From assembly GCA_016190665.1 (NCBI GenBank), contig JACPQD010000079.1, positions 45,677 to 109,676 on the forward strand: 64,000 nt of DNA, written 5' to 3'. The notes beneath the pieces were generated by a model, which ran no database searches, was not told the DNA's origin, and saw nothing but the letters and a program-made list of their open reading frames with translations. The position numbers and the translations under genes are program-made. The number at the start of each line of letters is the position of its first letter. Position 1 is the stretch's first letter. Positions 1 to 9,333 of the stretch are shown here, piece after piece. This DNA is from Chloroflexota bacterium (GTDB taxonomy: Bacteria; Chloroflexota; Dehalococcoidia; JACPQD01).

Positions 1-1217
1 CCCATGATGTCCGATATGTCGTAGCATTCGATGCGCGATAGCATTCCAACCAAACCTAGAGACCTCTGCAGCTCTGCCAGGGCGCCGGCGATCCTTTCCG
101 CGCCGGCGAGCCGCGTCGCCCGCTCCGCCTCCAGAAAATGGCGCGCGTTCTCCGCTACCAGGTCGACCAGCCTCTTCTTATCGCCGCGGACGGGCACCCT
201 CAGCTTGACCATTCCTCCCCGTTGCGACCCAAGCCACTTCTGCATGATCTCCACGTCCTCTGGAGCGTGCTGGAGGACGATGGTGGGCGGCACATAAGGC
301 GCGGAGCTGTAAAACTGCTCCAGGAAGCTGGTCATTATCTTGGCGGTATCCTCGTCGCGAGCCCCCTTCAGCAGGTAATGCTCCTGCCCGATGAGGTTGC
401 CCCGGCGGACGAAGAAGACCTGTACGGCAGCGTCGTCGTCCGTTTGGGCAAGCGCGATGACATCCTCGTCGCCAGCCAGGGGCACGGAGACCTTCTGTCG
501 CTCCATGACGTTCTCGATGAGCCTGATGTGGTCGCGCAGAACAGCGGCCCGCTCGAACGCCATGTCCTCGGCGGCCTCCTCCATCCTGCGGCGCAACTGA
601 CGCAGGATCTGGTCCTGCTTCCCTTCAAGGAACATGATCAGTTGGCGGATGTTCTCCCGGTACTCCTCCGGCGTCACGGCGCCGATGGTGCGCCCCGGAC
701 AGAGACGGAGGTGATAGGCGAGGCAGGGCCGGGAGGCGGGTCCTCTAATGGGCAGGGTACACGTGCAATAAGGGAAGACTCTCCTGACGACGTTCATGGC
801 CGCCTTGACGGAGGCAGCGCTGGCATAGGGGCCGAAGTAGCGCGACCCGTCCCGCTCCAGCTTCCGAGTGATATGCACGCGCGGCCACTCTTCGCCGAGG
901 GTGATCTTCAAATAGGGGTAGGTCTTGTCATCCTTGAGCAGAACGTTGTAGTGGGGGCGATGCCTCTTGATGAGGTTGTTCTCCAGGATGAGAGCTTCCA
1001 GCTCGGAGTCGGTAACAATGGTGTCCAGGGCCACGACATGGGAGACCAGGTTCTGGATCTTGGGCGTCAGACCGTTGGGCGCGCCGAAGTAAGACCGCAC
1101 CCGGCTGCGCAGGCTGCTCGCCTTGCCCACATAAAGGACGGCGGCTTTCTCGTCCTTCATGAGATAGACGCCCGGCTTGGCGGGGAGACTCTTAAGCTGT
1201 TGCGCCAAGGATTTCAC
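1..1217 (-). CDS. uvrC: UvrC, excinuclease ABC subunit C (3' end outside window)
   Basis: Makes the dual incisions of nucleotide excision repair with UvrAB. The N-terminal GIY-YIG nuclease domain is clear (GVYLMKDEK, then LYVGKASSLRSRV). A central UVR region follows, and the visible part ends at RIECYDISDIMG, which opens the C-terminal RNase H-like nuclease domain. About 405 of the usual 600 or so residues are present, so the gene runs off the left edge. The chosen start is GTG at 1217, directly before the conserved Lys-Ser-Leu-Ala N-terminus; no closer ATG fits. The protein family is certain, the exact start less so. Confidence 0.95.
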   Translation of the reverse strand, partial: MKSLAQQLKSLPAKPGVYLMKDEKAAVLYVGKASSLRSRVRSYFGAPNGLTPKIQNLVSHVVALDTIVTDSELEALILENNLIKRHRPHYNVLLKDDKTYPYLKITLGEEWPRVHITRKLERDGSRYFGPYASAASVKAAMNVVRRVFPYCTCTLPIRGPASRPCLAYHLRLCPGRTIGAVTPEEYRENIRQLIMFLEGKQDQILRQLRRRMEEAAEDMAFERAAVLRDHIRLIENVMERQKVSVPLAGDEDVIALAQTDDDAAVQVFFVRRGNLIGQEHYLLKGARDEDTAKIMTSFLEQFYSSAPYVPPTIVLQHAPEDVEIMQKWLGSQRGGMVKLRVPVRGDKKRLVDLVAENARHFLEAERATRLAGAERIAGALAELQRSLGLVGMLSRIECYDISDIM

Positions 1218-1334
1218 GACTCTATTATAGCATCGTGACGCCGGCGAGAGGCGGGAGCAGATTTTGGTGAAGCATGCGGCGCACACGAGACGCCGAGAGG
1301 CCGGCGGCGATGCCGTCGGCCTCCCTGTTCCTCT

Positions 1335-1351
1335 AAGACCGCAGCGGTCTT
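1335..1351. terminator. short palindrome between uvrC and the dehydrogenase gene
   Basis: AAGACCGCAGCGGTCTT is a perfect 8-bp-arm palindrome just after the stop of the minus-strand dehydrogenase gene. It could form a 3' stem-loop. There is no T-run on the minus strand, so terminator function is only a guess. Confidence 0.35.
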
Positions 1352-1366
1352 CTCTCTCACACACCC

Positions 1367-2458
1367 CTACCGCGAGACCAGCACCTGCGCCGGATTCGTG
1401 GCCTGATATTTGCCTTTGTTCGACGTTATCTCAAAGGACTGCGGCGCCTTATCCAGGCCGTCGAGGACGTGGCTGATGAGCGGCGCCAACTGAATGCGCC
1501 TGGTGGCTACGAGGTGGACTACATAGTCCAGCAGCTTGTCGCTGCAGTTGTCGGAGGAGAGGTAGCTGATGCCGCGTTCGCGCCACTCATCAGTCCTGAA
1601 TTCCACTTTGTTGCCGATCCAGGCCACTTGCACGACTTTGCCCAGGTCGCGCACCATGTGCATGGCCTGGCCTTGAGTCTTCGTGCCCGCCAGCCCTTGC
1701 TCGGGGCTTCCACCGGCCGCCTCGAAGACCACGTCGGCCCCGAACCCATTGGTAAGCTCAATTACCGCCTGAACAGGGTCCACTTGCGTGGCATCCACGA
1801 CGCAGTCGGCGCCAAGCTGCCTGGAGAGGGCCAGGGACTCCGGTCGTACGTCGATGCCGATGAGCTTCCCCGCGCCGCAGACTCGCGCCAGTTGCAGGCA
1901 GTAGAGCCCCATGACGCCCTGTCCAATGACCGCCACCGAATCCCCCATTTGGATGTGGGCCGCCGACACGTTCGATACCGCGCCGGTCAGAGGCTGGATA
2001 CACGCGCCTTCATTGTCGCTGACGGAATCAGGCAGCACGGCCAGGACCTCCGCGGGGATAGTGGTGTACTCGGCGAAGCAGCCCGGGATCTGCCTGCCGA
2101 TGTTGGGGCCCTTCCGGCAGAGGTCAGGGAAGCCGGCGCGGCAGATATCACATTCATGGCATGGGACGCGGGCCCGGCAGGCGACGCGGTCGCCCACCTT
2201 CACCCTGGTGACCCCCTCGCCGAGTTCCACGACCTCGGCGCAGAACTCATGGCCGAAAAGGGGCACCGGCGCCTTCTCGGCTATCAGCCTCTTCACCGTC
2301 TCCGTGCCGCTGATGGGCATGCCCACGGCCCGCTGCGCTTCAGTGACGCTAGGCTGCACCACCCGCGTCTTCAGGATGACCCACCCCGGCTTGCACTCAG
2401 GCATAGGCACATCGTCCAACCTCATGTCCCCCAGAGCGTAGAATCGCCACTGCTTCAT
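1367..2458 (-). CDS. MDR-family zinc dehydrogenase, variant catalytic site
   Basis: A 363-residue medium-chain dehydrogenase/reductase: GroES-like N-terminal domain with GHEF zinc ligand, a structural zinc Cys cluster (CHECDICRAGFPDLC), then a Rossmann domain (VAVIGQGVMGLYC) for NAD(P). The segment that normally carries the first catalytic-zinc cysteine (ICGTD type) reads VVQPSVTEAQ, so that cysteine appears to be replaced by serine. The gene at 26388 shares this substitution and the same N-terminal signature (RLDDV). Substrate is unknown. It ends 150 bp before uvrC and starts 31 bp after a nitronate monooxygenase-like gene, so the two may be cotranscribed. Confidence 0.85.
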   Translation of the reverse strand: MKQWRFYALGDMRLDDVPMPECKPGWVILKTRVVQPSVTEAQRAVGMPISGTETVKRLIAEKAPVPLFGHEFCAEVVELGEGVTRVKVGDRVACRARVPCHECDICRAGFPDLCRKGPNIGRQIPGCFAEYTTIPAEVLAVLPDSVSDNEGACIQPLTGAVSNVSAAHIQMGDSVAVIGQGVMGLYCLQLARVCGAGKLIGIDVRPESLALSRQLGADCVVDATQVDPVQAVIELTNGFGADVVFEAAGGSPEQGLAGTKTQGQAMHMVRDLGKVVQVAWIGNKVEFRTDEWRERGISYLSSDNCSDKLLDYVVHLVATRRIQLAPLISHVLDGLDKAPQSFEITSNKGKYQATNPAQVLVSR

Positions 2459-2489
2459 GGTTCCTCCTTTTCTTTGCCTGGCCTAACTC

Positions 2490-3452
2490 CTATGTGAAGC
2501 ACAAGCGCTTCCTTATTGCCTCCGCTCCGTCGATAATTTCGTCGATGACTTGCTTTGCAGATTTCACTTCATGGACCAGGCCCACCACCTGGCCGCAAGA
2601 GATGACGCCGGCGTTCACCTCGCCGGTGGTGAGCGCGCGGCAGGCGTTGGGGCCCGCAATTATCGGCATCAGCTCTTCCAAGGCAGCGCCTTTTCGGTCC
2701 AGTTCCAGCGCCTTCAGAGAGGTCTCGGTCTTCATGGCGCGCATGGTGTTGCGGATGCCGCGGTTTATCATGAGCGTATCCGTCTCCCGGGCGCTGATGA
2801 GCCAGTCCTTGATCTGAGGGTGCGCCAGGCACTCGATGGTAGCCATGAAGCGGGTACCCATCAGGATGCCCTCGGCGCCCAGGGCCAGGGCAGCCAGCAA
2901 GCCTCGGGCGTCGGCGAAGCCGCCCGCCGCCACCACGGGCACCTTGACCGAGTCCACCACTCGTGGAACGAGCACCAGGGAAGTAACGTCCTCCTCGCCG
3001 GGATGGCCGCCGCATTCGGTGCCCACTATACAGATGGCATCCACCCCCAGCCTCTCCGCCGACTGGGCGAAGCGCACCCCGGTGACCTTGTGCATCACCG
3101 TCACCCCGCCATCCTTCAGCTGCTTCATATGGGGTTCCGGGCTCCGCCCCGAGGTCTCCACGAAGCGCACCCCCTCGCTGATCGCGACATCGATGTATTC
3201 ATCGACCTTCACCGGGCGAGCGGCGGGAAAGAGGTTGATGTTGACCGCGAAGGGCTTGCCGGTCAAGCTCCTCGTCTTCCTGATCTCATCGCGTAGCTCC
3301 GTTGTGGAGGCGAAATGATGGGACGTGAGAATTCCCAGGCCGCCAGCATTGGAAACGGCCGCCACCAGCTCCGCCCTGGCCAGCCATTGCATGCCACCCT
3401 GGAGGATGGGATGCTGAATGCCAAAGAGCTCGGTAATCCTGGTCCTGAACAA
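2490..3452 (-). CDS. nitronate monooxygenase / 2-nitropropane dioxygenase-like protein
   Basis: FMN-dependent TIM-barrel oxidoreductase of the NMO/FabK-like superfamily, about 320 residues. The N-terminal ITELFGIQHPILQGGMQW and AAVSNAGGLG motifs, the central GTECGGHPG and the VVAAGGFADARG phosphate-binding strand are typical. I start at TTG 3452, preceded by AAGGGGG at good spacing; the open frame continues 53 codons upstream but that extension is Pro/Gly-rich and not family-like. Substrate unknown. The plus-strand gene at 5090 is a second, diverged member. Confidence 0.85.
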   Translation of the reverse strand: MFRTRITELFGIQHPILQGGMQWLARAELVAAVSNAGGLGILTSHHFASTTELRDEIRKTRSLTGKPFAVNINLFPAARPVKVDEYIDVAISEGVRFVETSGRSPEPHMKQLKDGGVTVMHKVTGVRFAQSAERLGVDAICIVGTECGGHPGEEDVTSLVLVPRVVDSVKVPVVAAGGFADARGLLAALALGAEGILMGTRFMATIECLAHPQIKDWLISARETDTLMINRGIRNTMRAMKTETSLKALELDRKGAALEELMPIIAGPNACRALTTGEVNAGVISCGQVVGLVHEVKSAKQVIDEIIDGAEAIRKRLCFT

Positions 3453-3845
3453 CGTGTCCCCCTTCGTTGGAAAAAGCCCCGGTTTCAGGCGGGTTATCTG
3501 TGTGGGAGTCAAGGAAGATCCGACTGCCGGACTCTCCGTCCCTCCCGTCGGCGTCCACCCTGGCTCCCCAGTCCAGGGTGGCAGTATGACACTTCTGCCC
3601 ACCGAAGTCAATCCCTGGAGGATTTTCGGAGGTGTCAGCCGGGACGGGCCAGGGTCGTTAGCTCTAGAGAAACAGCCCGACCCTGCCCCAAAATGAAGCT
3701 AGCGTTCGAAGACAGCGAGAAAGCGACCACTGGAGGGCCCCCAGCGCTTCCAGGCGCTCCGGGGCATAGTATGGGCCACAGCAGCCGCACGGTCTGCAAG
3801 GCGCCGGGCCCTGGAGGATTGCACCTGATACTCCGTACGAGAGGT
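3453..3845. other. intergenic stretch without a convincing gene
   Basis: About 390 bp between the nitronate monooxygenase-like gene and tatA. Open frames here are short and look like chance frames in GC-rich DNA. I see no clear RNA gene or repeat. Confidence 0.5.
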
Positions 3846-4040
3846 TTATGCGCTCTTATCTTGTTTCGGCTCAGCCTCCTTGGCCGGAGGCCGCTCATCC
3901 TCACCCGTAGAAGACCGCCGGAACTCGCGGATCCCCTTGCCCAGCGCCCCACCAACCTCCGGCAATCTCCCCACGCCGAAAACGATAAGTATCACCACCA
4001 GAACTATTATCAGCTCCATAGGACCAATATTGAACGGCAT
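3846..4040 (-). CDS. tatA: TatA-type twin-arginine translocase subunit
   Basis: A 64-residue protein with a single N-terminal membrane helix ([24 protein letters not shown]), then an amphipathic helix ([13 protein letters not shown]) and a charged tail, exactly the TatA/B/E pattern. It would form the pore part of the Tat pathway exporting folded proteins in the plasma membrane. Length is at the short end for TatA. No tatC is visible in the window, so the complex partner must be elsewhere. Confidence 0.92.
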   Translation of the reverse strand: MPFNIGPMELIIVLVVILIVFGVGRLPEVGGALGKGIREFRRSSTGEDERPPAKEAEPKQDKSA

Positions 4041-4181
4041 ATCTCACGCCTCCATACGCTGATGCCACCAGAATAGCACCGGCGCCTACCGAAGTCAAGC
4101 TGCTGAGACCGCTGCGCCAAGTACCTGTGCGTCGGTGGTTGTTTCCCGCCGCGGCACTGAGCAAATGCGACGTCCGACTGC

Positions 4182-4847
4182 TCACTCGAATCCATGCCAC
4201 CGGACCAGGACGTCCAGCGGCTCTCTATCGCTCTGGTGTGTGTTCGGCACGGCGTCCCAATCAGGATAGCCGATAGAGATGCCGACTACTATCTTCTTGG
4301 AATCGGGTATGTTCAAGATGCGACGCAGGACATCGGGATATCTCACCAAGGCCGCTTGCGCGCAGGTCCCCAGTCCGTAGTGCTGCGCCGCCAGCATGAC
4401 GTTCTGGGCCAGTAGCCCGAGATCGAATAGAGACCATGCTGTGAGCGACCTATCCAGATAGAAGATTATTGCGTTCGGTGCGCCGAAGAGGCCAGGGCCT
4501 TGCAGGCTCCACCAGCGCCTTTTCTCGACATCATCCCGCCGGATGCCAAGCACCTCGAAGAGCCGCCTTCCATTGTTCTTAATGCGGTCCAGCCACGGCG
4601 ATGGGAACTCTGGCCACGGGATATCTGAGTAGGGGGCCGCGCCGGCCGCCGCCTTTTGCAGGATAGCTTTCCTGACCTGCTCCACGACTCCGCCGCCCAG
4701 CACGGCGAACTCCCAAGGCTGGGAGTTCGCCCAAGAAGGCGCCCGAACAGCGATTTCGAGGAGATCGCGCAAGACCTCCCCGGGTACGGGGTCCGGCTTG
4801 AAAGCCCTGATGCTCTTCCGGGTCTTAATGGCATCGATCAAGTCCAT
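4182..4847 (-). CDS. nitroreductase family FMN oxidoreductase
   Basis: 221 residues from ATG 4847, preceded by GGGAGGTAGT at ideal spacing; a longer frame upstream is not family-like. The N-terminal IKTRKSIRAFKPDPV and RAPSWANSQPWEF motifs bind FMN phosphate and flavin in this family, and GLGTCAQAALVRYPDVLR is the usual C-terminal core. Such enzymes reduce nitroaromatics, quinones or flavins with NAD(P)H, or act in dehalogenation; the real substrate cannot be read from sequence. It is flanked by tatA and, divergently, a nitronate monooxygenase-like gene. Confidence 0.88.
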   Translation of the reverse strand: MDLIDAIKTRKSIRAFKPDPVPGEVLRDLLEIAVRAPSWANSQPWEFAVLGGGVVEQVRKAILQKAAAGAAPYSDIPWPEFPSPWLDRIKNNGRRLFEVLGIRRDDVEKRRWWSLQGPGLFGAPNAIIFYLDRSLTAWSLFDLGLLAQNVMLAAQHYGLGTCAQAALVRYPDVLRRILNIPDSKKIVVGISIGYPDWDAVPNTHQSDREPLDVLVRWHGFE

Positions 4848-5089
4848 ACGACTACCTCCCTGAATCTTGCTCTCTCCCAGTATAACAACAGGTGAGACGT
4901 GGGAGAAAGGCCAGCGCGCCCCCGCAGGGATCGCGTATCTCAATACCAGTGGCATGACGAATAATAGAGGGCGCTGCTGTGGCGCCAGCGCACTGTTGAC
5001 ATTCGCCGTCAAAAGGTGTTATCTGTTAGTTCGTCGTCTCCTGGGGGCGAATCGCTAATTCTGGCCATAATCGAGGAGAGATTGAGCAC

Positions 5090-6100
5090 ATGAAGAAGAC
5101 AGCCATTTGCGACCGGTTGGGCATCGAATATCCGATAGTTCAAGCTCCTATGGCCTGGATCACGCCCGCGGAGTTCGCTGCCGCCGTCTCCAACGCGGGG
5201 GGATTGGGCACCATCGGCCCCATGGCGGGCATCAAGGGACCCCGGGAGGCTGGGGATGCAGACGTGGTGGGCGAGCGCCTCCGGGAACAGATAAGAAAGG
5301 CGCGCAGCCTCACCAGCAAACCCTTCTCGGCCAACGTTCCGGTGGGCCGGGGAGGCCGCGCGCCCATCAGCGATAGAATGGTGGACGTGATCATCGAGGA
5401 GAAGCCCCCAGTGGTGATAGTGGTAATGGGCTCGCCCGCTCTCTACACGAAACGCCTCAAAGCGGCCGGCATCTTCGTGATGCACGCTGTGGGCTCCGTC
5501 AAGCATGCCCAATTCGCTGAGGCCCAGGGCGTTGACGCCGTTATATGCGAAGGGTACGAGGGGGGCGGCCATCTGGGCGGCGAGGAGCTGACCACCTTCG
5601 TCATGACCCCTCAGGTCGCCGACGCCGTCAAGATACCGGTGGTAGCCGGAGGAGGCATCGGCGATGCCCGGGGCCTGGTGGCTGCCCTCGCCCTGGGCGC
5701 CTCGGCGGCCTACGTTGGCACGCGCTTCATGGCCACCATCGAATGCCCGGTGCACCCCAACATGAAGCAGGCTATCCTCGATGCCATCGACACCAGCACC
5801 ATCGCCTTTGGCAGAAAGACCGGCCTCTCCCGCTGCCTGAAGAACGAATACACGCGCGAGCATGTGGCGCTGGAGGCCGGCGGGTCCTCCTTCGAGGAAA
5901 TGCGCGAGTACGAACGGTCCGGCACGCCCTCCCTCCAGGGTCGGAGGCGCGTCCCGGCGGCGCTTATCGACGGCAACGTGGTCCACGGCTCCGCCGCCAT
6001 GGGCGCCGTCGCCGGCCTGGTAAAGGAGGTTGTCAGCGTCGCCGACCTGATCCAGAGCATGGTAAAAGGGGCAGACGAAATACTGAAGAGGCTGGCGTAG
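5090..6100 (+). CDS. nitronate monooxygenase-like protein (second copy)
   Basis: 336-residue FMN TIM-barrel protein of the same superfamily as 2490-3452. Key stretches are RLGIEYPIVQAPMAWIT, AAVSNAGGLG, CEGYEGGGHLGG and VVAGGGIGDARG. The ATG at 5090 follows GAGGAGAG at 10 nt. The nearest gene upstream, the nitroreductase, points away, so this gene probably has its own promoter in the 4848-5089 gap. Function beyond flavin-dependent oxidation is not resolved; enoyl-ACP reductase II (FabK) relatives are the main alternative. Confidence 0.85.
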   Translation: MKKTAICDRLGIEYPIVQAPMAWITPAEFAAAVSNAGGLGTIGPMAGIKGPREAGDADVVGERLREQIRKARSLTSKPFSANVPVGRGGRAPISDRMVDVIIEEKPPVVIVVMGSPALYTKRLKAAGIFVMHAVGSVKHAQFAEAQGVDAVICEGYEGGGHLGGEELTTFVMTPQVADAVKIPVVAGGGIGDARGLVAALALGASAAYVGTRFMATIECPVHPNMKQAILDAIDTSTIAFGRKTGLSRCLKNEYTREHVALEAGGSSFEEMREYERSGTPSLQGRRRVPAALIDGNVVHGSAAMGAVAGLVKEVVSVADLIQSMVKGADEILKRLA

Positions 6101-6146
6101 CCTCAACACACCTCGATATCCAATCCCCATCACCATCGCTATCTCT

Positions 6147-6176
6147 TTGACTTTTGGCCCTCCTCCGTGCTACATT
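6147..6176 (+). promoter_or_regulatory. candidate sigma-70-type promoter for the PIN/TRAM-isp operon
   Basis: TTGACT at 6147-6152 and TACATT at 6171-6176 are separated by 18 bp. This lies about 155 nt upstream of the PIN/TRAM start and is the best promoter match in the gap. Confidence 0.45.
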
Positions 6177-6210
6177 TAATTTAGCTGAATTATCCACCGG
6201 TTCTTCCTGG

Positions 6211-6235
6211 CATCCGAGAACGCTTGTCTCGGGTG
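6211..6235 (+). promoter_or_regulatory. hairpin in the 5' leader of the PIN/TRAM operon
   Basis: CATCCGAGA pairs with TCTCGGGTG (nine pairs, one G-U) around a 7-nt loop. It lies between the candidate promoter and the start at 6331. A structured leader is possible; no known riboswitch class is recognised. Confidence 0.3.
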
Positions 6236-6330
6236 CACTTCATACAAAGGTTAAAGTCATGTCATTAGGGAAGCTCACAGGTGTACTGCGGTACACTTTT
6301 TTGTTTTCGGGCAGTGGCGGAGGTGTCACT

Positions 6331-7374
6331 ATGTTTGGTGATTTGGCGTCCCGCATCATATTCATGGTCATCTTCGGTTTCGTCGGTCTTCTAATGGGCA
6401 GCAATCTACCGCAGTCGTGGACCATCGGATATGTCTCAGGCCCCATCATGGGCGCGCTGGTCGGCGGCGCGGTCGGCATCGCCACCGGCCCCTATCTGCT
6501 GTTCTTGCCCGCCCACTGGCTGCGCAGCCAGATAAGCCAGGCGTCGCCGCAGGCGATGTTATGGGCTGCCGCCGGACTGCTTATTGGGCTCTTTGCCGCT
6601 GCGCTGCTCGCTTTGCCCCTGTCGCTGCTGCCGGACCTCTACGGCAAAGTGCTGCCCGCCGTTTTCAGCCTTCTCCTCGGTCTCCTGGGGGTCCTCATGG
6701 CCACCATCGTCCACCAGGAGATGTCCCATATTGGGACCGCGTTGCCGAGTCTCGGCACAACCTCCCGGGGAACGCTTCAGAACGGCCGCAGGGTAGTGCT
6801 GGACACCAGCGCCATCATCGACGGCCGGATCGCAGACATCAGCCAGACCGGCTTCCTGCGGGAAACTCTGGTTGTCCCGAGATTCGTCCTTGACGAGCTG
6901 CGTCACATCGCCGATTCACCGGATGCCATGCGTCGCAATCGGGGCCGGAGAGGCCTGGATATCCTCAACAAGCTCCAGAAGGAGTCAAACGTCCCCGTTC
7001 ACATTTCCGATGCGGACTTCGAGGGCACCCCTGAGGTGGATGCCAAGCTGGTCATGCTCGCCAAGTCCCTGCGCTGCCCCATCGTAACGGGCGATTTCAA
7101 TCTGAACCGCGTCGCCGAGCTTCAAGGCGTGTCAGTGCTCAACGTGAATGAGCTGGCCAACGCCGTCAAGCCGGTGGTCCTGCCCGGCGAGGAGCTGAGC
7201 GTGCGCATAATTCAGGAAGGCAAAGAGGCGGGGCAAGGCGTGGGATTCCTCGATGATGGCACCATGATCGTGGTGGAGGGTGGACGCCGCCATCTTAACA
7301 ATCTGATAACCGTCATGGTGACGCGCGTGTTGCAGACCGCCGCCGGCCGTATGATCTTCGCGTACCCCAAGTAA
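6331..7374 (+). CDS. YacL-like membrane protein with PIN and TRAM domains
   Basis: 347 residues. I start at ATG 6331 after GGCGGAGG, where the first of four predicted membrane helices begins; the frame is open further upstream but not family-like. Residues 1-135 are the membrane part. A PIN-type ribonuclease fold follows (VVLDTSAIIDGRIADI, FVLDELRHIAD, IVTGDFNLNRVAEL, with the acidic residues present) and a C-terminal TRAM RNA-binding domain (GKEAGQGVGFLDDGTMIVVEGG). In Bacillus the homologue lies directly before ispD, as here. The likely role is membrane-tethered RNA cleavage or binding; its target is unknown. Confidence 0.9.
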   Translation: MFGDLASRIIFMVIFGFVGLLMGSNLPQSWTIGYVSGPIMGALVGGAVGIATGPYLLFLPAHWLRSQISQASPQAMLWAAAGLLIGLFAAALLALPLSLLPDLYGKVLPAVFSLLLGLLGVLMATIVHQEMSHIGTALPSLGTTSRGTLQNGRRVVLDTSAIIDGRIADISQTGFLRETLVVPRFVLDELRHIADSPDAMRRNRGRRGLDILNKLQKESNVPVHISDADFEGTPEVDAKLVMLAKSLRCPIVTGDFNLNRVAELQGVSVLNVNELANAVKPVVLPGEELSVRIIQEGKEAGQGVGFLDDGTMIVVEGGRRHLNNLITVMVTRVLQTAAGRMIFAYPK

Positions 7375-7387
7375 TCGGGAGTCGCCT

Positions 7388-8119
7388 TTGAGGGACGAGC
7401 CTAGCCGCTCACCGGGCGCCAGGCCCCTCGGGAAAGTAGGCGCCGTCATTGTGGCCGCCGGAAGCAGCCAGCGAATGGGCGGCCCCGACAAGATCTTCGC
7501 TGACCTTTCCAGTAAGCCCCTCATAGCCCACACTGTCGAGGCCTTCCAGGATTCCGACTGGGTGGACCACGTTGTCCTTGTCCTCAGCAAGAGAAACCTG
7601 CTCCGGAGTCGCGAGCTTGCCTCCTACCCCAAGATGCGAGACGTATGCCTGGGGGGAATGCGGCGGCAAGACTCCGTGAAAGCCGGCCTGAAGAGGCTAG
7701 CCGACTGCGAGTGGGTGGTCATCCACGATGGCGCCCGGCCTTTCGTGACCGTCGACCTCATCGAGCAAGGGCTGCTGGCTGCCCAGGAGACGGGCGCGGC
7801 GATAGCCGCCGTTCCGGTGAAGGACACGATCAAGGTGGTGAACGGAGACAGCTTCGTTCAGGAAACCCCACCCCGAAAGCGCCTGTGGGCCGCCCAGACT
7901 CCTCAGGTTTTCCGCTTCGCCCTCCTCTGGGAGGCCTACAAGAAGGCCCGCGGCGAAGTCACCGATGACGCCATGTTGGTGGAGAGGCTCGGCCATAAGG
8001 TGAAGCTGTACATGGGGTCGTACGAAAACATAAAAGTGACCACCAGTGAAGACCTGGCGGTGGCAGGAGAGATCGCTTGCGGGAGGAAGCTACGGGAAAG
8101 GGTATCCGGGTCGGAATAG
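7388..8119 (+). CDS. ispD: IspD, 2-C-methyl-D-erythritol 4-phosphate cytidylyltransferase
   Basis: Third step of the MEP isoprenoid pathway: joins CTP and MEP to give CDP-ME in the cytoplasm. The CTP-binding loop VIVAAGSSQRMGG, the VIHDGARPF motif and the C-terminal ENIKVTTSEDL signature are all present. The 243-residue length is normal plus a short N-terminal tail. The likely start is TTG 7388, 13 nt after the upstream stop. It overlaps ispF by 43 nt, suggesting coupled translation of two consecutive pathway enzymes. Confidence 0.95.
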   Translation: MRDEPSRSPGARPLGKVGAVIVAAGSSQRMGGPDKIFADLSSKPLIAHTVEAFQDSDWVDHVVLVLSKRNLLRSRELASYPKMRDVCLGGMRRQDSVKAGLKRLADCEWVVIHDGARPFVTVDLIEQGLLAAQETGAAIAAVPVKDTIKVVNGDSFVQETPPRKRLWAAQTPQVFRFALLWEAYKKARGEVTDDAMLVERLGHKVKLYMGSYENIKVTTSEDLAVAGEIACGRKLRERVSGSE

Positions 8120-8580
8120 GCCACGACGTTCACCCGCTGGTTCCCGGCCGGAAGCTGATCATCGGAGGCATCGACATCTCCTTCGAGAAAGGCCTGGCGG
8201 GACACAGCGACGCCGACGTGCTCCTGCACGCCATTATGGACGCCCTGCTGGGAGCAACGGCCCTGGGCGATATCGGCCAGCATTTCCCGCCCAGCGACAT
8301 ACGCTACAAGGATATCTCCAGCCTCCTCCTTCTCAAGTATGTGAAGGACCTGCTGGTTTCGCGGGGCTGGCGAATTGGCAATATTGATGCTACTATAATA
8401 GCTGAGCGCCCCAGACTGGCAGCCCATATCGACGATATGCGACGCGTCATTGGAGAGACTCTGGAGTTGGACTCCGGCCGCGTGTCGATCAAGGCGACTA
8501 CCAGCGAGGGCCTGGGCTTCGCTGGCCGCGGCGAAGGCATCGCCGCGCAGGCCGTAGCCCTCATCACCGAAAGCCTGTAG
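8077..8580 (+). CDS. ispF: IspF, 2-C-methyl-D-erythritol 2,4-cyclodiphosphate synthase
   Basis: Cyclises CDP-ME 2-phosphate to MEcPP in the MEP pathway; normally a trimer with zinc. GIGHDVHPL carries the metal-binding Asp and His, and GHSDADVLLHAIMDALLGA and KATTSEGLGFAGRGEG are diagnostic. The start is TTG 8077 inside ispD with AGGAGA upstream. Length (167) is normal for the family. The MEP step between IspD and IspF, IspE, is not in the window. Confidence 0.95.
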   Translation: MREEATGKGIRVGIGHDVHPLVPGRKLIIGGIDISFEKGLAGHSDADVLLHAIMDALLGATALGDIGQHFPPSDIRYKDISSLLLLKYVKDLLVSRGWRIGNIDATIIAERPRLAAHIDDMRRVIGETLELDSGRVSIKATTSEGLGFAGRGEGIAAQAVALITESL

Positions 8581-8640
8581 GGCACGGCGTGCTGTGAGGG
8601 GCACGGTGCACTGTGCCCCTACCGAGAGGGAGGGGGAGCT

Positions 8641-9333
8641 ATGTCCCTCTTCAGAAGCATAAGAAAAGACATACAGGCCTGCTTCGATCGGGACCCGGCG
8701 GCGGTTAGCATTGTTGAAGTGCTGCTGGCCTACCCGGGCTTTCATGCGCGCCAACTCCACCGCCTGGCGCACTTCCTATGTGGCTGCAGGGTCCCCGTAG
8801 TGCCGCGGCTCATCTCCCATTTGGGTCGTTTCTTCACCGGCATAGAGATCCACCCGGGCGCCAGGATCGGGGAGGGGCTCTTCATCGACCACGGCATGGG
8901 CGTGGTCATCGGGGAGACGGCGGAGATCGGGGACGACTGCGTGCTCTACCAGGGCGTGACTCTCGGCGGCACCAGCCACAGGCGGGCGAAGCGCCACCCC
9001 ACCCTGGGAAACAACGTCGTAGTGGGCGCTGGCGCCCAACTCATCGGGGCCATCACCATCGGCGACAACGTCAAAGTCGGCGCCGGTTCCGTGGTGACCA
9101 TTTGCGTTCCCAGCAATGCCACCGTTGTCGGCGTGCCCGGCCGCATCGTTTCCATCCGCAATCCCGACACCGATACCGTGGAGAAACTTCCCGATCCCGA
9201 GGGCGAGGCCATCGAGCGCCTGCAGCAGAAAGTTGCCGAGCTCGATGAGAAGGTATCTGCGCTGGAGGCTATCATCAAGAATGGCCAGCGGCCTAGCGCC
9301 GACATCCCCGTGGTCACCCACCCCCAGTTATGA
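8641..9333 (+). CDS. cysE: CysE, serine O-acetyltransferase
   Basis: Acetylates serine with acetyl-CoA, the first committed step of cysteine synthesis. 230 residues: N-terminal helical part ([11 protein letters not shown]), then a left-handed beta-helix of hexapeptide repeats with [20 protein letters not shown] and [10 protein letters not shown], and a loose C-terminal coiled tail. GGGAGGGGGAGCT precedes the ATG. Lying just before cysS, it links cysteine supply with cysteinyl-tRNA charging, an arrangement also known in Firmicutes. Confidence 0.95.
   Translation: MSLFRSIRKDIQACFDRDPAAVSIVEVLLAYPGFHARQLHRLAHFLCGCRVPVVPRLISHLGRFFTGIEIHPGARIGEGLFIDHGMGVVIGETAEIGDDCVLYQGVTLGGTSHRRAKRHPTLGNNVVVGAGAQLIGAITIGDNVKVGAGSVVTICVPSNATVVGVPGRIVSIRNPDTDTVEKLPDPEGEAIERLQQKVAELDEKVSALEAIIKNGQRPSADIPVVTHPQL

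Noticed and set aside
138..1238. 366-codon plus-strand frame opposite uvrC
   Set aside because: It is the antisense of uvrC. The minus-strand frame has the clear GIY-YIG and UVR features.
1469..2497. 342-codon plus-strand frame
   Set aside because: Antisense of the MDR dehydrogenase; composition is His/Asp/Arg-rich and without family features.
5009..6136. 375-codon minus-strand frame
   Set aside because: Antisense of the nitronate monooxygenase-like gene at 5090.
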